Assembly (NCBI RefSeq): GCF_003574215.1
Contig: NZ_AP018558.1
Coordinates: 1,759,501-1,823,500, forward strand
Length of the DNA: 64,000 nucleotides
Direction of reading: 5' to 3'
Source: Hydrogenophilus thermoluteolus
GTDB taxonomy: Bacteria > Pseudomonadota > Gammaproteobacteria > Burkholderiales > Rhodocyclaceae
Shown here: piece after piece, positions 34,732-44,084 of the stretch
Numbering within the stretch: position 1 is the stretch's first letter
Layout of the letters: every line of letters begins with the position of its first letter
The notes under the pieces: generated by a model
The model's database searches: none
The model's input: only the letters and a program-made list of their open reading frames with translations
What the model was told of the DNA's origin: nothing
Translations under genes and position numbers: made by a program

Positions 34732-37700
34732 TCAGACCATTGCAACCCGTTTCGCTTGACCCCGCAACAGCGCGAGCAACAGGAGCGGCACCACGAAAAG
34801 GGTGAGGATCGTCGAAACGCCCAGCCCCCAGACGATACTCGACGCCACCGGCCCCCAGAGGAGCGAGTGACCGGCCAGACCCGTCGCCAGAGAAAAGAGC
34901 CCACCGATCGTCGTGCCCGACGTGATGAGGATCGGGACGATCCGCCGCCGTGCCGCGGTCACCACGGCGTGAATCGGGCTCATCCCGGCGCTGCGGCGGT
35001 CGTTCACCGCAGCAACGAGCACGATCGCGCTATTGACCGCGATTCCGGTGAGCGCGACCACCCCGTACATCGTGTAAAGCGAGAGCGGCAAACCGGACGC
35101 GGCCAACCCGAAAACCACGCCGGTAAACGCCAACGGCACCGTCACCAGGATCACCAGTGGCTGCACGTAGCTGCGAAACTGAGTGGCCAAAATGAGATAG
35201 ATCAACCCCACCCCGACTAGGAAGATTTTCTGCAATGCCGCAAGGCTTTCCTTGATGTCGTCGAGCTCGCCGGTGAAGTCGAGCGTGACGTTGGGATAGT
35301 GCGCCGCCACCGCCTGCCAACGCCGCAGTAGCTCTGCGTTCACCGCTTGGGTCTCGGCAACCGTGCGGTCGAGTTCCGCTTCCACCGTCACCGAACGGGT
35401 GTATTGGTAACGGCGCACCACGCCCGCCGTTTCGCGCACCGTCACGTCGGCCAATACCGATAACGGCACCGCACCACCCGCAGGCGTCACGATCGGCAAA
35501 TCGAGCCACGACGGGACGCTCGGCCACGCAACGGGTTTTGCCTGGACGATCACCCGCCAGGTCTCACCGCCCCGCCGCGTCTCCCCCACGTACTCGCCGT
35601 CGGCAAGAAGCGCCGTGGTTCGGGTCGCAGTGGCGACGTCGAGGTTCGCGTCGGCCAGCGCCTCCGGGCGCCAGCGCAATTCTATGGTGGGGCGCCCGGC
35701 CGCCTGATCATCCTGAATGTCCTTCACCCCCGGGATGTCGCGGAGCCACTCTTTGACGAGCGCCACCACGGCGTCGCGCGCAGCGTCGTCGTCGGAGCGC
35801 ACCTTGACGCTCACCGGGCGCTGCGCGGGCGGCCCCCCTTTGACGATCAAGAACGACGCGGTGTAGGGTTTCGCCGCGGCGGTCACCGCGTCGCGCAGCG
35901 CATCGATCACCGCTTCGGTACTTCGCCCGTTCGGTGTGCGGGGGTTGAGCGAAACGATCACCTGGGCATGGTGGTCGGCATAAAGCGGTTCGGTATCGGT
36001 GAATTTCACGCCCGCCATCGCCACCGCCGCGCGCAGCTCCTCGGCAGGCAGTGTCGCTTCCACCGCCTGCCGCATCCGGTCGGCAACCGCGAGCGTCTCA
36101 GAAAGCGGTGTCCCGACCGGCAGATCGGCATGGATATAGAAGAGCCGAATCGTTTCGAACGCGAAAAACTGCACCCGAACGGTGCCACTCACCACCAACG
36201 CCACCGCAGCAGCGAACGCCAGGAACGCAAGCACCGCCGCCCGTTTCGGTCGGCGTAGCGCCCATACCAGCCACCGACCATAGCGATTGCGCAAGCGGCG
36301 CTGAAAGCGCTCGCGCCAGAGCCCCCAGCGCGAACGCGGCCGATCGAACGCCGCATGCATCGTCAAGATGTGCGCCGGAAGTAACCAATAGGCTTCGACG
36401 AGGCTCATCGCCAGCGCCACAGTGACGACGACGGGAACGACCCGCAAAAAATCGCCCAGAATGCCGGGCAGGAGCATGAGTGGCAGAAACGCCGCCACTG
36501 TGGTGAGCACCGCGCTTGCCACGGGCGCGGCCACTTCGCGCAACCCGGCAAAGACCGCCTGCTGCGCCGGCACCCCCTGCACGATCTTGTCGTGGATCGC
36601 TTCAACGATCACCACCGCATCGTCGACAAGCATCCCGAGCGCGATCACCACCCCCAAGAGCACCGTCAAATTGAGCGTACTGCCGCTCACGGCCAATACA
36701 GCCATTGCCCCCGCAAGCGCAAAAACCATCCCCGCAGCCACCAGCAGCGCCAAATGCCGCCCCAGGAAAAACCCGACCATGACCAGAACCAGCGCAAGGC
36801 CCACCAGCGCGTTCTGTTCCATCACACCGATTGCTGCGCGCGTCTCCGGGGTTTGGTCATCGACGAGCGCAAGCCGCAGCCCCAGCGCTTCGAGCCCCGA
36901 ATTGTGCTCGTCGATATAGCGGTTGAGCGCGTCCAAAAGCTGAAGGGTGTTCGCCTTCGCCTTTTTGGTGATCGAAACGAGGAGCGCCGGATGACCGTGG
37001 AAACGGACGAGTTGACGGGCGCGCTCCGCCCCTTCCTGAACCTCGGCAAGCTGGGAAAGTGGCAGCAGCGCCGGTACCGGGTCGTTGGTACGCGCCACTT
37101 GGATCGGTAACTGGGCGAGCGCCTCGGCAGAAACCGTTTCGCCCTGTACCCGCGCGAGCCACTCTTCGCCAGCGATCCGCACCCGCCCAGCAGCCAGATC
37201 GCGGAACCAGGCGCGCACTTGATCCGCGAGCGTCACAGGGGCAACGCCCAGCGCCGCCAACGCGATCGGGTCGAAACGTATCTGCAATTCCGGTTCGCGA
37301 AAACCGAAGACCAACGCGCGATCTACCCCCGGAAGGCGCTCGAGGTCCCGTTTGATCCGCTCCGCAGTCGCACGCAGCGTCTCCCCACCCACCGGTCCGT
37401 ACAACGCGAGCATCGCGGTTGGAAAACCGTTCGAGGTCGTGATCTCCATCACGCGTGGGGTTTTCGCGGTCTCCGGCAGGTCGTTCGCCTTGTTGAGTAC
37501 CTCACGCCGTACCTCTTCGACGCGGCGCGCAAAGGTGGCGTCGTCCAGGCGTTCGAAACGGACCAAGATCGACGACAGCCCCTCACGCGAGGTCGACACC
37601 AAATAGCGGATATCGGAAACGGTGCGCAGCGCCTCTTCGAGCGGCTCGGTGATCTTTCGCGCGACATCTTCGGCGCTCGCCCCAGGATAGACCGTCCAGA

Positions 37701-37842
37701 CATTGACCCAGTTGAAATTGATTTCGGGGTCGCGCGCCCGGGGCATCGTCAGATAACTGGCGACCCCGAGCGCAACGACCAGCAAAAACGCAAGGTTCGC
37801 CAGCGGCCCATTTTCCAACAAGCGGCGCACGAACCCACTCAT
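34732..37842 (-). CDS. RND-family efflux pump, inner-membrane permease
   Basis: A 1036-residue proton-driven RND permease (AcrB/COG0841 family) with 12 membrane segments and two large periplasmic loops. The proton-relay segment GMLVDDAVVIVEA in TM4 is intact, and the N-terminal porter region reads DPEINFNWVNVWTVYPGAS. The start at 37842 gives an ATGA overlap with the adaptor gene; the frame to 37899 is overlap only. No outer-membrane channel gene is adjacent, so it probably borrows one. Substrate cannot be told. Confidence 0.9.
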   Translation of the reverse strand: MSGFVRRLLENGPLANLAFLLVVALGVASYLTMPRARDPEINFNWVNVWTVYPGASAEDVARKITEPLEEALRTVSDIRYLVSTSREGLSSILVRFERLDDATFARRVEEVRREVLNKANDLPETAKTPRVMEITTSNGFPTAMLALYGPVGGETLRATAERIKRDLERLPGVDRALVFGFREPELQIRFDPIALAALGVAPVTLADQVRAWFRDLAAGRVRIAGEEWLARVQGETVSAEALAQLPIQVARTNDPVPALLPLSQLAEVQEGAERARQLVRFHGHPALLVSITKKAKANTLQLLDALNRYIDEHNSGLEALGLRLALVDDQTPETRAAIGVMEQNALVGLALVLVMVGFFLGRHLALLVAAGMVFALAGAMAVLAVSGSTLNLTVLLGVVIALGMLVDDAVVIVEAIHDKIVQGVPAQQAVFAGLREVAAPVASAVLTTVAAFLPLMLLPGILGDFLRVVPVVVTVALAMSLVEAYWLLPAHILTMHAAFDRPRSRWGLWRERFQRRLRNRYGRWLVWALRRPKRAAVLAFLAFAAAVALVVSGTVRVQFFAFETIRLFYIHADLPVGTPLSETLAVADRMRQAVEATLPAEELRAAVAMAGVKFTDTEPLYADHHAQVIVSLNPRTPNGRSTEAVIDALRDAVTAAAKPYTASFLIVKGGPPAQRPVSVKVRSDDDAARDAVVALVKEWLRDIPGVKDIQDDQAAGRPTIELRWRPEALADANLDVATATRTTALLADGEYVGETRRGGETWRVIVQAKPVAWPSVPSWLDLPIVTPAGGAVPLSVLADVTVRETAGVVRRYQYTRSVTVEAELDRTVAETQAVNAELLRRWQAVAAHYPNVTLDFTGELDDIKESLAALQKIFLVGVGLIYLILATQFRSYVQPLVILVTVPLAFTGVVFGLAASGLPLSLYTMYGVVALTGIAVNSAIVLVAAVNDRRSAGMSPIHAVVTAARRRIVPILITSGTTIGGLFSLATGLAGHSLLWGPVASSIVWGLGVSTILTLFVVPLLLLALLRGQAKRVAMV

Positions 37843-39026
37843 TGCCCGCACTCCGCGCGAGTTTCGGATCGGGGTGTACGCGCACCCACGTATGCCCACG
37901 CAAGCCCCCCCTGGCGACCCACCGCGATCTGCGCCTCCTCAGGTAACCACCCAGACGGTAACGCCACCACGGCGCTGCGCCCCGGAAGGGCGTCTGGTAG
38001 CGCCAGAAAACGGGGCGGCGCAGTGGGGTTACGTCGCACCCAAACCCCGACGCGACCGTCGAAGGTCGTGACCGCTTCTGGCGGCGCGATGCGTGCCGAC
38101 GATTGCCACCGGACCCGCCCCACGGTTCCTGCGGCCAATGGATGAGGGTGCGTGAAGCGAAACCGCACCGTCGTGCGCTGTCCGGGCGCGTCACGCACCG
38201 CGTTGGTTGCGACCCAGGTGAGCGCGATTTCCGCGGCCGGATCAGAAGAGGGATCGGAGATGAGCGCGGATGAATGTCCGGTTACGAACGGCACGAAGCG
38301 AGGTGACGCGGCAGCATGGGCAAGCTCCGCTGCCTGATCGCCCACCACCTGCGCGACCACCTCCTGCTCGGCCGAGGTCACCACCGCGATCCCTTGTCCC
38401 GCAGCGACCCAGTTTCCTTCCTGCGCCAAGCGTGCGGTGACCACACCGGCAAACGGCGCGCGCACCACCGCGTGCGCCAAGCGCCATTCGGCTTGCGCCC
38501 GTTGCGCCGCCCGCGCAGCCGCCTCCTGCTCGGCGATCCGCAACTGCTCTTCGGCAGCCGCCATGTTGTCGCGGTTGCCCACCCGTTGGGCAAGCAACCG
38601 CTCTGCTTGGGCAAGTAACCGTTTCGCCTGCGCCACCCGCGTTTGCGCCGCGGCATACGCCGCCGCCGCTTCGTCGCGCGCCAAACGCAACAGCGACGCG
38701 TCGAGCTCCGCGACCACATCGCCTGCCGCCACCTGGTCCCCCACGCGCACGGGGAGTTTTTCGATTCGGCCAGCGACTTCCGGCGCGACGGTTGCCGACT
38801 CGCGTGCGACCACTTTCGCGGGGGCTTCGCGCGCAGACGGCACCACTACCGTCGGCCACGGCTGCCAAATCGCTTCGGCGGAACCAGCCTGCGCGCACGC
38901 TTGTGCCGTTTCGGCTTGCGCCACCGGTTGCGTCTGCGCGATGCCCAGCCAACCGCAGAGCAGCGCTAGGCGCCACGCGATCCCCCATTGCTTGCGTCGC
39001 ACCCAATTTCTGTTCCCGATCGACAA
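37839..39026 (-). CDS. RND efflux periplasmic adaptor (HlyD/MFP family)
   Basis: A 395-residue membrane-fusion protein linking the RND permease to an outer-membrane channel. A signal-peptide-like start (WRLALLCGWLGIAQTQPVAQA) is followed by a lipoyl half (VVAPEVAGRIEKLPVRVGDQVAAGDVVAELD), a coiled-coil hairpin (about 120-190) and the second lipoyl half (VRAPFAGVVTARLAQEGNWVAAGQ). No ATG fits the signal peptide. The TTG at 39026 follows a perfect AGGAGG by 5 nt and decides the start; a GTG eight codons on is the alternative. Confidence 0.86.
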   Translation of the reverse strand: MSIGNRNWVRRKQWGIAWRLALLCGWLGIAQTQPVAQAETAQACAQAGSAEAIWQPWPTVVVPSAREAPAKVVARESATVAPEVAGRIEKLPVRVGDQVAAGDVVAELDASLLRLARDEAAAAYAAAQTRVAQAKRLLAQAERLLAQRVGNRDNMAAAEEQLRIAEQEAAARAAQRAQAEWRLAHAVVRAPFAGVVTARLAQEGNWVAAGQGIAVVTSAEQEVVAQVVGDQAAELAHAAASPRFVPFVTGHSSALISDPSSDPAAEIALTWVATNAVRDAPGQRTTVRFRFTHPHPLAAGTVGRVRWQSSARIAPPEAVTTFDGRVGVWVRRNPTAPPRFLALPDALPGRSAVVALPSGWLPEEAQIAVGRQGGLAWAYVGARTPRSETRAECGQ

Positions 39027-39067
39027 GTGCGCCTCCTGCTCAGTATAATGAGCGGGTCTTCCCGCTC
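39020..39067 (+). promoter_or_regulatory. lut promoter with overlapping dyad
   Basis: TCGACA at 39020-39025 and TATAAT at 39044-39049 are separated by 18 bp. Directly downstream lies an 18-bp dyad (GAGCGGG at 39050-39056, TCTT, CCCGCTC at 39061-39067) that would cover the transcription start. The position suits a repressor operator; no regulator gene is beside it. Confidence 0.55.
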
Positions 39068-39080
39068 GTGTTTTCGTACT

Positions 39081-39839
39081 ATGGCTACCCAACCCCGCGT
39101 CGGTCTCTTTGTCACCTGCCTGGTCAATACCATCCGTCCCAACATCGCGATGGCGCTTGCACAACTCTTGGAAGCCACGGGGCACCGCGTCGAAGTCCCG
39201 TTCGCGCAAACCTGCTGCGGGCAACCCGGCTACAACGCGGGGGACTGGGATGCCGCCCGTGCGCTTGCGAAGCAGACCATCGCCGCGTTCGAACCCTTCG
39301 ATTATCTCATCGCGCCGTCGGGCTCGTGCCTTGCGACGATTCGCCACGACTATCCGGAGCTGCTCAAAGACGATCCCGAATGGCGGGAACGCGCGCAACG
39401 GCTCGCAGCCAAGTCGTGGGAAGCGCTGAGCTACTTCGCCCAACAGGTTCCATTGGAACAACTCCCACGGGTCCGGTTCCCCTATCGCGTCACCTACCAC
39501 GACTCCTGTTCCGGCTTGCGCAGCCTGGGGATCAAGGGACAACCGCGCCAGCTCCTTGCCCGTGTCGAAGGGCTGACGCTCGTGGAGATGGCAGAGGCCG
39601 AGGTGTGTTGCGGGTTCGGTGGCACCTTCTGCGTCAAATATCCCGAACTCTCCGAGGCGATGGTCGAACGCAAGGTCCAAAACATCCTGAAGAGCGGCGC
39701 GCAAGTGCTCTTAGGCGGCGACCTGGGTTGTCTGATGAACATTGCCGGGCGGCTTGCGCGCATCCATGCCCCGGTCCGGGTCTATCATACCCTCGAAGTG
39801 CTGGCGGGGCTGGCAAATGGTCCCGGTTTGAATGGCTGA
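39081..39839 (+). CDS. lutA: Lactate utilisation protein A (Fe-S oxidoreductase subunit)
   Basis: A 252-residue LutA/YkgE protein with two CCG cysteine-rich domains: AQTCCGQPGYN (about residues 44-55) and EVCCGFGGTFCVKYPE (about 175-190). With LutB and LutC it forms the iron-sulfur L-lactate dehydrogenase complex that oxidises lactate to pyruvate. The frame is open upstream to 38988, over the adaptor gene; the ATG at 39081 fits family length. The stop overlaps a possible early start of lutB. Confidence 0.92.
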   Translation: MATQPRVGLFVTCLVNTIRPNIAMALAQLLEATGHRVEVPFAQTCCGQPGYNAGDWDAARALAKQTIAAFEPFDYLIAPSGSCLATIRHDYPELLKDDPEWRERAQRLAAKSWEALSYFAQQVPLEQLPRVRFPYRVTYHDSCSGLRSLGIKGQPRQLLARVEGLTLVEMAEAEVCCGFGGTFCVKYPELSEAMVERKVQNILKSGAQVLLGGDLGCLMNIAGRLARIHAPVRVYHTLEVLAGLANGPGLNG

Positions 39840-39861
39840 CGCGATCCCGCGGGAGCATGCA

Positions 39862-41328
39862 ATGAGCGAGCAATCGACAAAAGCCCAGCTGTGTCACCCG
39901 ATGACCAGCCGCACTCCACGCCGCTTTCGCGAACAAGCGGTCTTCGCGCTGCACGAGCCCAATCTCCAGGCGGCGCTTTCCCGTGCCGCGGATGGCTTCA
40001 TCGGCAAACGCGCGAAAGCGGTTGCGCTCGTCCCCGAATTCGAGCAGTTGCGCGAAGCGGGCGCCCAGCGCAAAGATGAAATCCTGGCCAACCTCGACAC
40101 CTACCTCGCCGCGTTCGAAGCAGAGGTCACCCGCCACGGCGGTGTCGTCCATTGGGCACCCGATGCCGACGCGGCGCGCCGCATCATTCTGGAGATCTGC
40201 GCCGCAGCGAATGCCCGCGTGATCACCAAGGGCAAATCGATGGTCTCCGAGGAGATCGGGCTCAACGAGGCGCTGGAGGCAGCGGGGTACGAAATCGTCG
40301 AAACCGACCTAGGGGAGTACATCATTCAGCTGGCGGGAGAAGCTCCTTCACACATCATCGCCCCCGCGGTCCACAAAACCAAAGAGCAGATCTCCGACCT
40401 CTTCGAAGCCGCGCATGGCACGCCGCGGCAAACGACCGTCGAAGGGCTGGTCACCGAGGCGCGGTTGCAGCTGCGACAAAAGTACTTCCAAGCAGACGTC
40501 GGCATCACCGGCGCGAACTTCCTCGTAGCCGAGACGGGACAGACCCTCATCGTCACCAACGAAGGGAACGGTGACCTCACGCAGACGCTCGCACGGGTCC
40601 ATATCGTCACCGCCGGAATCGAGCGGGTGGTCGGCACCCTCGAGGACGTTGCGCTCTTTCTGCGTTTGCTCGCGCGTTCCGCAACGGGGCAAGACAGCGA
40701 AACCTACACCACCTACTCCGTCGGCCCGCACCGCGCAGGCGACCAGGACGGCCCGGAAGCGTTTCACGTCGTGCTCGTCGACAACGGACGCAGCCGGATG
40801 CTCGATGGACCGTTCCGTCCAATGTTGCGCTGCATCCGCTGCGGCGCGTGCATGAACCATTGCCCGGTCTATGGCGCGATCGGCGGGCATGCGTACGGTT
40901 GGGTCTACCCGGGGCCGATGGGATCGGTCTTGACTCCGCTCTTTACCGGACTCGACAACGCGCTCGATCTGCCCAACGCCTGCACGCTGAACGGTCGTTG
41001 CGGTGAAGTGTGCCCGGTGAAAATCCCATTGCCGGACCTGCTGCGCCGTCTTCGCCACGAACAGCACAAAGCGGGCCTTCGTCCGGCGCTGGAAGGACGG
41101 GCCCTCACCCTCTGGCGCTGGCTCGCAACCCGCCCTGCGCTCTACCATGCCGCGGAACGGGTCAAAGTCAGGCTGCTCGCCGCGTGGGCGCGCGGGCGCA
41201 AGACGCTTGACTGGTTTCCCTTCGCCCGCGGCTGGTTTGGGGTTCGTGACCTGCCCACGCCCCCGGGACGCACCTTTCTCGAACTGTGGCACGCCAAACG
41301 CGAAAACCCAAACGGAGGCGAGCGATGA
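39862..41328 (+). CDS. lutB: Lactate utilisation protein B (LUD and 4Fe-4S domains)
   Basis: A 488-residue LutB/YkgF. The LUD domain (about 60-300) contains ITKGKSMVSEEIGLNEALE. Two ferredoxin-like clusters follow, CIRCGACMNHCPVYGAIGG and LNGRCGEVCPVKIPLPDLL. I chose the ATG at 39862 with GGGAG before it; an ATG at 39832 overlapping the lutA stop is possible. The stop overlaps lutC by 4 nt. Confidence 0.92.
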   Translation: MSEQSTKAQLCHPMTSRTPRRFREQAVFALHEPNLQAALSRAADGFIGKRAKAVALVPEFEQLREAGAQRKDEILANLDTYLAAFEAEVTRHGGVVHWAPDADAARRIILEICAAANARVITKGKSMVSEEIGLNEALEAAGYEIVETDLGEYIIQLAGEAPSHIIAPAVHKTKEQISDLFEAAHGTPRQTTVEGLVTEARLQLRQKYFQADVGITGANFLVAETGQTLIVTNEGNGDLTQTLARVHIVTAGIERVVGTLEDVALFLRLLARSATGQDSETYTTYSVGPHRAGDQDGPEAFHVVLVDNGRSRMLDGPFRPMLRCIRCGACMNHCPVYGAIGGHAYGWVYPGPMGSVLTPLFTGLDNALDLPNACTLNGRCGEVCPVKIPLPDLLRRLRHEQHKAGLRPALEGRALTLWRWLATRPALYHAAERVKVRLLAAWARGRKTLDWFPFARGWFGVRDLPTPPGRTFLELWHAKRENPNGGER

Positions 41329-42080
41329 ACGCAACCGCAGGCTTTCCCACGTCGCAACGACCCGAACGGCTGGACTCCGCTTCGACAAACGACAGCACCG
41401 CCACCCGGCACGCCGACGGTCGTGAACGGGTGCTCGCTGCGATCCGCGCTGCGCTGGGCAAAAATGGCGCAGTTGAGCCTGCCGATCCCGCTGCGCGTGC
41501 CGCTGCGATCACCCCGCGCGCACCCCACCCCCGGCTGGCGTTCTCTGAACCAGTCGCGGCACGATGGCAACGACTTTGGACCGCACGTGCCGGAACGGTG
41601 CACGAACTCCCTTCCCGCGACGCCCTTCCCGAAGCGGTCGCGGCGTGGTGTGCCGAAGTGGGTGCCACACCGCCCACACACGCGAGCGGCACCCTCCTCG
41701 ACCTCCCCTGGCCTGCTGCGTGGCAACTGCGCTGCGAACCGGCAACCGTCACCACGGAAACCGCGGTGAGCGAAGCGTACGCTGGCATCGCCGAAGTGGG
41801 AAGTCTTGTCTTCCTCTCCGCCCCCGTGCATCCCACCACCCACCGGTTCGTGCCAGACAACCACCTCGTGCTGCTATCGCAGTCCCGCATCGTTTCCCAT
41901 TTCGAGGAGTTCTGGGCGCTGCTGCGCCGCGAACTGGGTGACGACACAACCGATTGGCGCGAACATCTGCCGCGCACCATCAACTTCGTCGCTGGCCCCT
42001 CACGCACCGGAGACGTCGAGCAGACGATCCAGTTGGGCGCCCATGGGCCGCGGCGGGTGCACGTCTTCTTGATCCCCTGA
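41325..42080 (+). CDS. lutC: Lactate utilisation protein C (LUD domain)
   Basis: A 251-residue LutC/YkgG with one LUD domain: SEAYAGIAEVGSLVFLSAP, VPDNHLVLLSQSRIVSHFEEFW, and GPSRTGDVEQTIQLGAHGPRRVHVFLI at the end. The first 45 residues are low-complexity. The start at 41325 makes an ATGA overlap with lutB. It completes the lutABC operon and converges on glmS. Confidence 0.93.
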   Translation: MNATAGFPTSQRPERLDSASTNDSTATRHADGRERVLAAIRAALGKNGAVEPADPAARAAAITPRAPHPRLAFSEPVAARWQRLWTARAGTVHELPSRDALPEAVAAWCAEVGATPPTHASGTLLDLPWPAAWQLRCEPATVTTETAVSEAYAGIAEVGSLVFLSAPVHPTTHRFVPDNHLVLLSQSRIVSHFEEFWALLRRELGDDTTDWREHLPRTINFVAGPSRTGDVEQTIQLGAHGPRRVHVFLIP

Positions 42081-42159
42081 ACCCCATCCACCCGCTTCCG
42101 TTTTTCAGGCGGGGCGGAACACCCCGCACCGGGTGAAAACGCAAGGCGGGGGACGCGCG

Positions 42160-43992
42160 TCACTCCACCGTCACACTCTTTGCCAGGTTCCGAGGCTTGT
42201 CGACATCGGTTCCCCGCACGAGCGCCACGTGATATGCCAGGAGTTGTAGCGGCACTACATGGACGATCGGAGAAAAGAGCCCGTAGTGTTCCGGCAACTG
42301 GATCGCGTGCAGGTGCGGCACCTGCGGTATGCTCACCCCCTGATCGGCGAAGACGTAGAGTTCGCCGCCGCGGGCGCGCACCTCTTCCAGGTTGGACATG
42401 AGCTTGTCGAGCAACTGATCGTTCGGCGCCACCGCAACCACCGGCATCAGGGCATCGACGAGCGCAAGCGGCCCATGCTTCAGTTCGCCCGCGGGATAGG
42501 CCTCCGCATGGATGTAGCTGATCTCTTTCAGTTTCAACGCCCCTTCCATCGCGATCGGCCAATGGACCCCGCGCCCCAAAAAGAGCGCGTGCGCTTTGTC
42601 GGCGAAATGGGGCGCCCACGCAGCGATCTCCGCTTCCTTCGCCAACACCGCCTGTAGCGCCACCGGCAAATGGCGTAACCGCGTCAATTCCGCTGCTTCC
42701 GCTTCGGGGGTGAGCCGGCCGCGCAGCTTCGCCAACGTCAAGGTGAGCAGCGCCAGCGCCACCAATTGGGTCGTGAAGGCTTTCGTCGACGCGACTCCGA
42801 TCTCCGGTCCGGCATGGGTGAGAAAGGTTGCCGCCGCCGTGCGGGTCAAAGCCGACTCTGGTACGTTACAGATCGCCAGGCTCTTCGTCATCCCCAGTTG
42901 ATGGGCATGTTCGAGCGCCGCGAGGGTATCGGCGGTTTCGCCCGATTGCGAAATCGCCACCACAAGCGTTGCTGGATGCGGAACGCTGTCGCGGTAGCGG
43001 TATTCGCTCGCGATTTCGACCACCGTCGGAATCCCCGCCACCGCTTCGAGCCAGTAGCGTGCGACCATTCCGGCATGGTAGCTGGTGCCGCACGCCAAAA
43101 TCAGCACCCGGTCGATCTGGTCTAGCCACTGCTCGGCCGCCCCAAAGAGCGCGGACCCCAACGCGACGCCACCGCCGATCGCGCCGACGGTATTGGCGAT
43201 CGCCTGCGGCTGCTCGAAGATCTCCTTCTGCATGTAGTGGCGGTACCCCCCCAACGCCACCGCGTCTGCGGTGAGCGCCGTGGTGCGGATGGGACGCGTC
43301 ACGGGCGACCCGTCGGCCGCAACGACCGTCACCGATGCGGGGGTCAATTCGGCCACGTCCCCCTCTTCCAGCCAGATCACCTGGCGTGTGTGGGAAACCA
43401 ACGCCGAGACGTCGGACGCCGCGAAGTTCGCCCCTTCGCCCACGCCCAACACCAACGGGGAACCGCGACGCGCCACGACCAACCGCTGTGGGTCGTTCGC
43501 GTCGAGCACCGCGATCGCAAAAGCCCCTTGAAGGCGCGCCACGGCCTGCTGCACCGCGGCAAGGAGCGATGCCCCTGCGGCACGTGCCTGCGCCACCAGA
43601 TGGACGATCACCTCGGTATCGGTCTCGGACGCGAAAACCGCCCCGTGCGCAGACAATTCGGCGCGCAACGCGTTGGCGTTTTCGATGATCCCGTTATGGA
43701 CGAGCGCAACGCTACCCACCACATGGGGGTGCGCGTTCGCTTCGGTCGGTGCCCCGTGGGTTGCCCAACGGGTATGGGCGATGCCCACCCGCCCGCTGAG
43801 CCCCTGGCGACGCACCGCCTCTGCCAACGCCGCAACCCGGCCCGTTCCCCGCGCGCGCTGCAGCACCCCAGCGTCATCGACCACCGCAATGCCTGCAGAG
43901 TCGTACCCGCGATATTCGAGTCGCGCCAACCCGTCGAGCAAGAAATCGACCATGCTTCCATTAGCGGCTACCGCCGCGACGATCCCACACAT
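42160..43992 (-). CDS. glmS: Glutamine--fructose-6-phosphate aminotransferase GlmS
   Basis: A 610-residue enzyme that makes glucosamine 6-phosphate from fructose 6-phosphate and glutamine for cell-wall sugars. The class II glutaminase domain starts with the nucleophile Cys (MCGIVAAVA). Two SIS isomerase domains follow (ILACGTSYHAGMVARYW; LGRGVHWPIAMEGALKLKEISYIHAE), and the end DKPRNLAKSVTVE is complete. It follows glmU after 92 bp, in which I see no glmS ribozyme core or other signal. Confidence 0.97.
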   Translation of the reverse strand: MCGIVAAVAANGSMVDFLLDGLARLEYRGYDSAGIAVVDDAGVLQRARGTGRVAALAEAVRRQGLSGRVGIAHTRWATHGAPTEANAHPHVVGSVALVHNGIIENANALRAELSAHGAVFASETDTEVIVHLVAQARAAGASLLAAVQQAVARLQGAFAIAVLDANDPQRLVVARRGSPLVLGVGEGANFAASDVSALVSHTRQVIWLEEGDVAELTPASVTVVAADGSPVTRPIRTTALTADAVALGGYRHYMQKEIFEQPQAIANTVGAIGGGVALGSALFGAAEQWLDQIDRVLILACGTSYHAGMVARYWLEAVAGIPTVVEIASEYRYRDSVPHPATLVVAISQSGETADTLAALEHAHQLGMTKSLAICNVPESALTRTAAATFLTHAGPEIGVASTKAFTTQLVALALLTLTLAKLRGRLTPEAEAAELTRLRHLPVALQAVLAKEAEIAAWAPHFADKAHALFLGRGVHWPIAMEGALKLKEISYIHAEAYPAGELKHGPLALVDALMPVVAVAPNDQLLDKLMSNLEEVRARGGELYVFADQGVSIPQVPHLHAIQLPEHYGLFSPIVHVVPLQLLAYHVALVRGTDVDKPRNLAKSVTVE

Positions 43993-44084
43993 CGTGCTCT
44001 GCCCTCTTCAGTTCGTCGTTCGTTACCGTTGGCCGCGCTTCACCACCCTACCTGCCCCCAACCCTGCATGCGCACGCCAACCGC

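Noticed and set aside
42109..42127. GCGGGG/CCCCGC hairpin between lutC and glmS as terminator
   Set aside because: Six base pairs and no T-run on either strand; too weak to call.
43993..44084. glmS ribozyme in the glmU-glmS gap
   Set aside because: Only 92 bp, no recognisable core or pseudoknot elements; the ribozyme is mainly found in Gram-positive bacteria.
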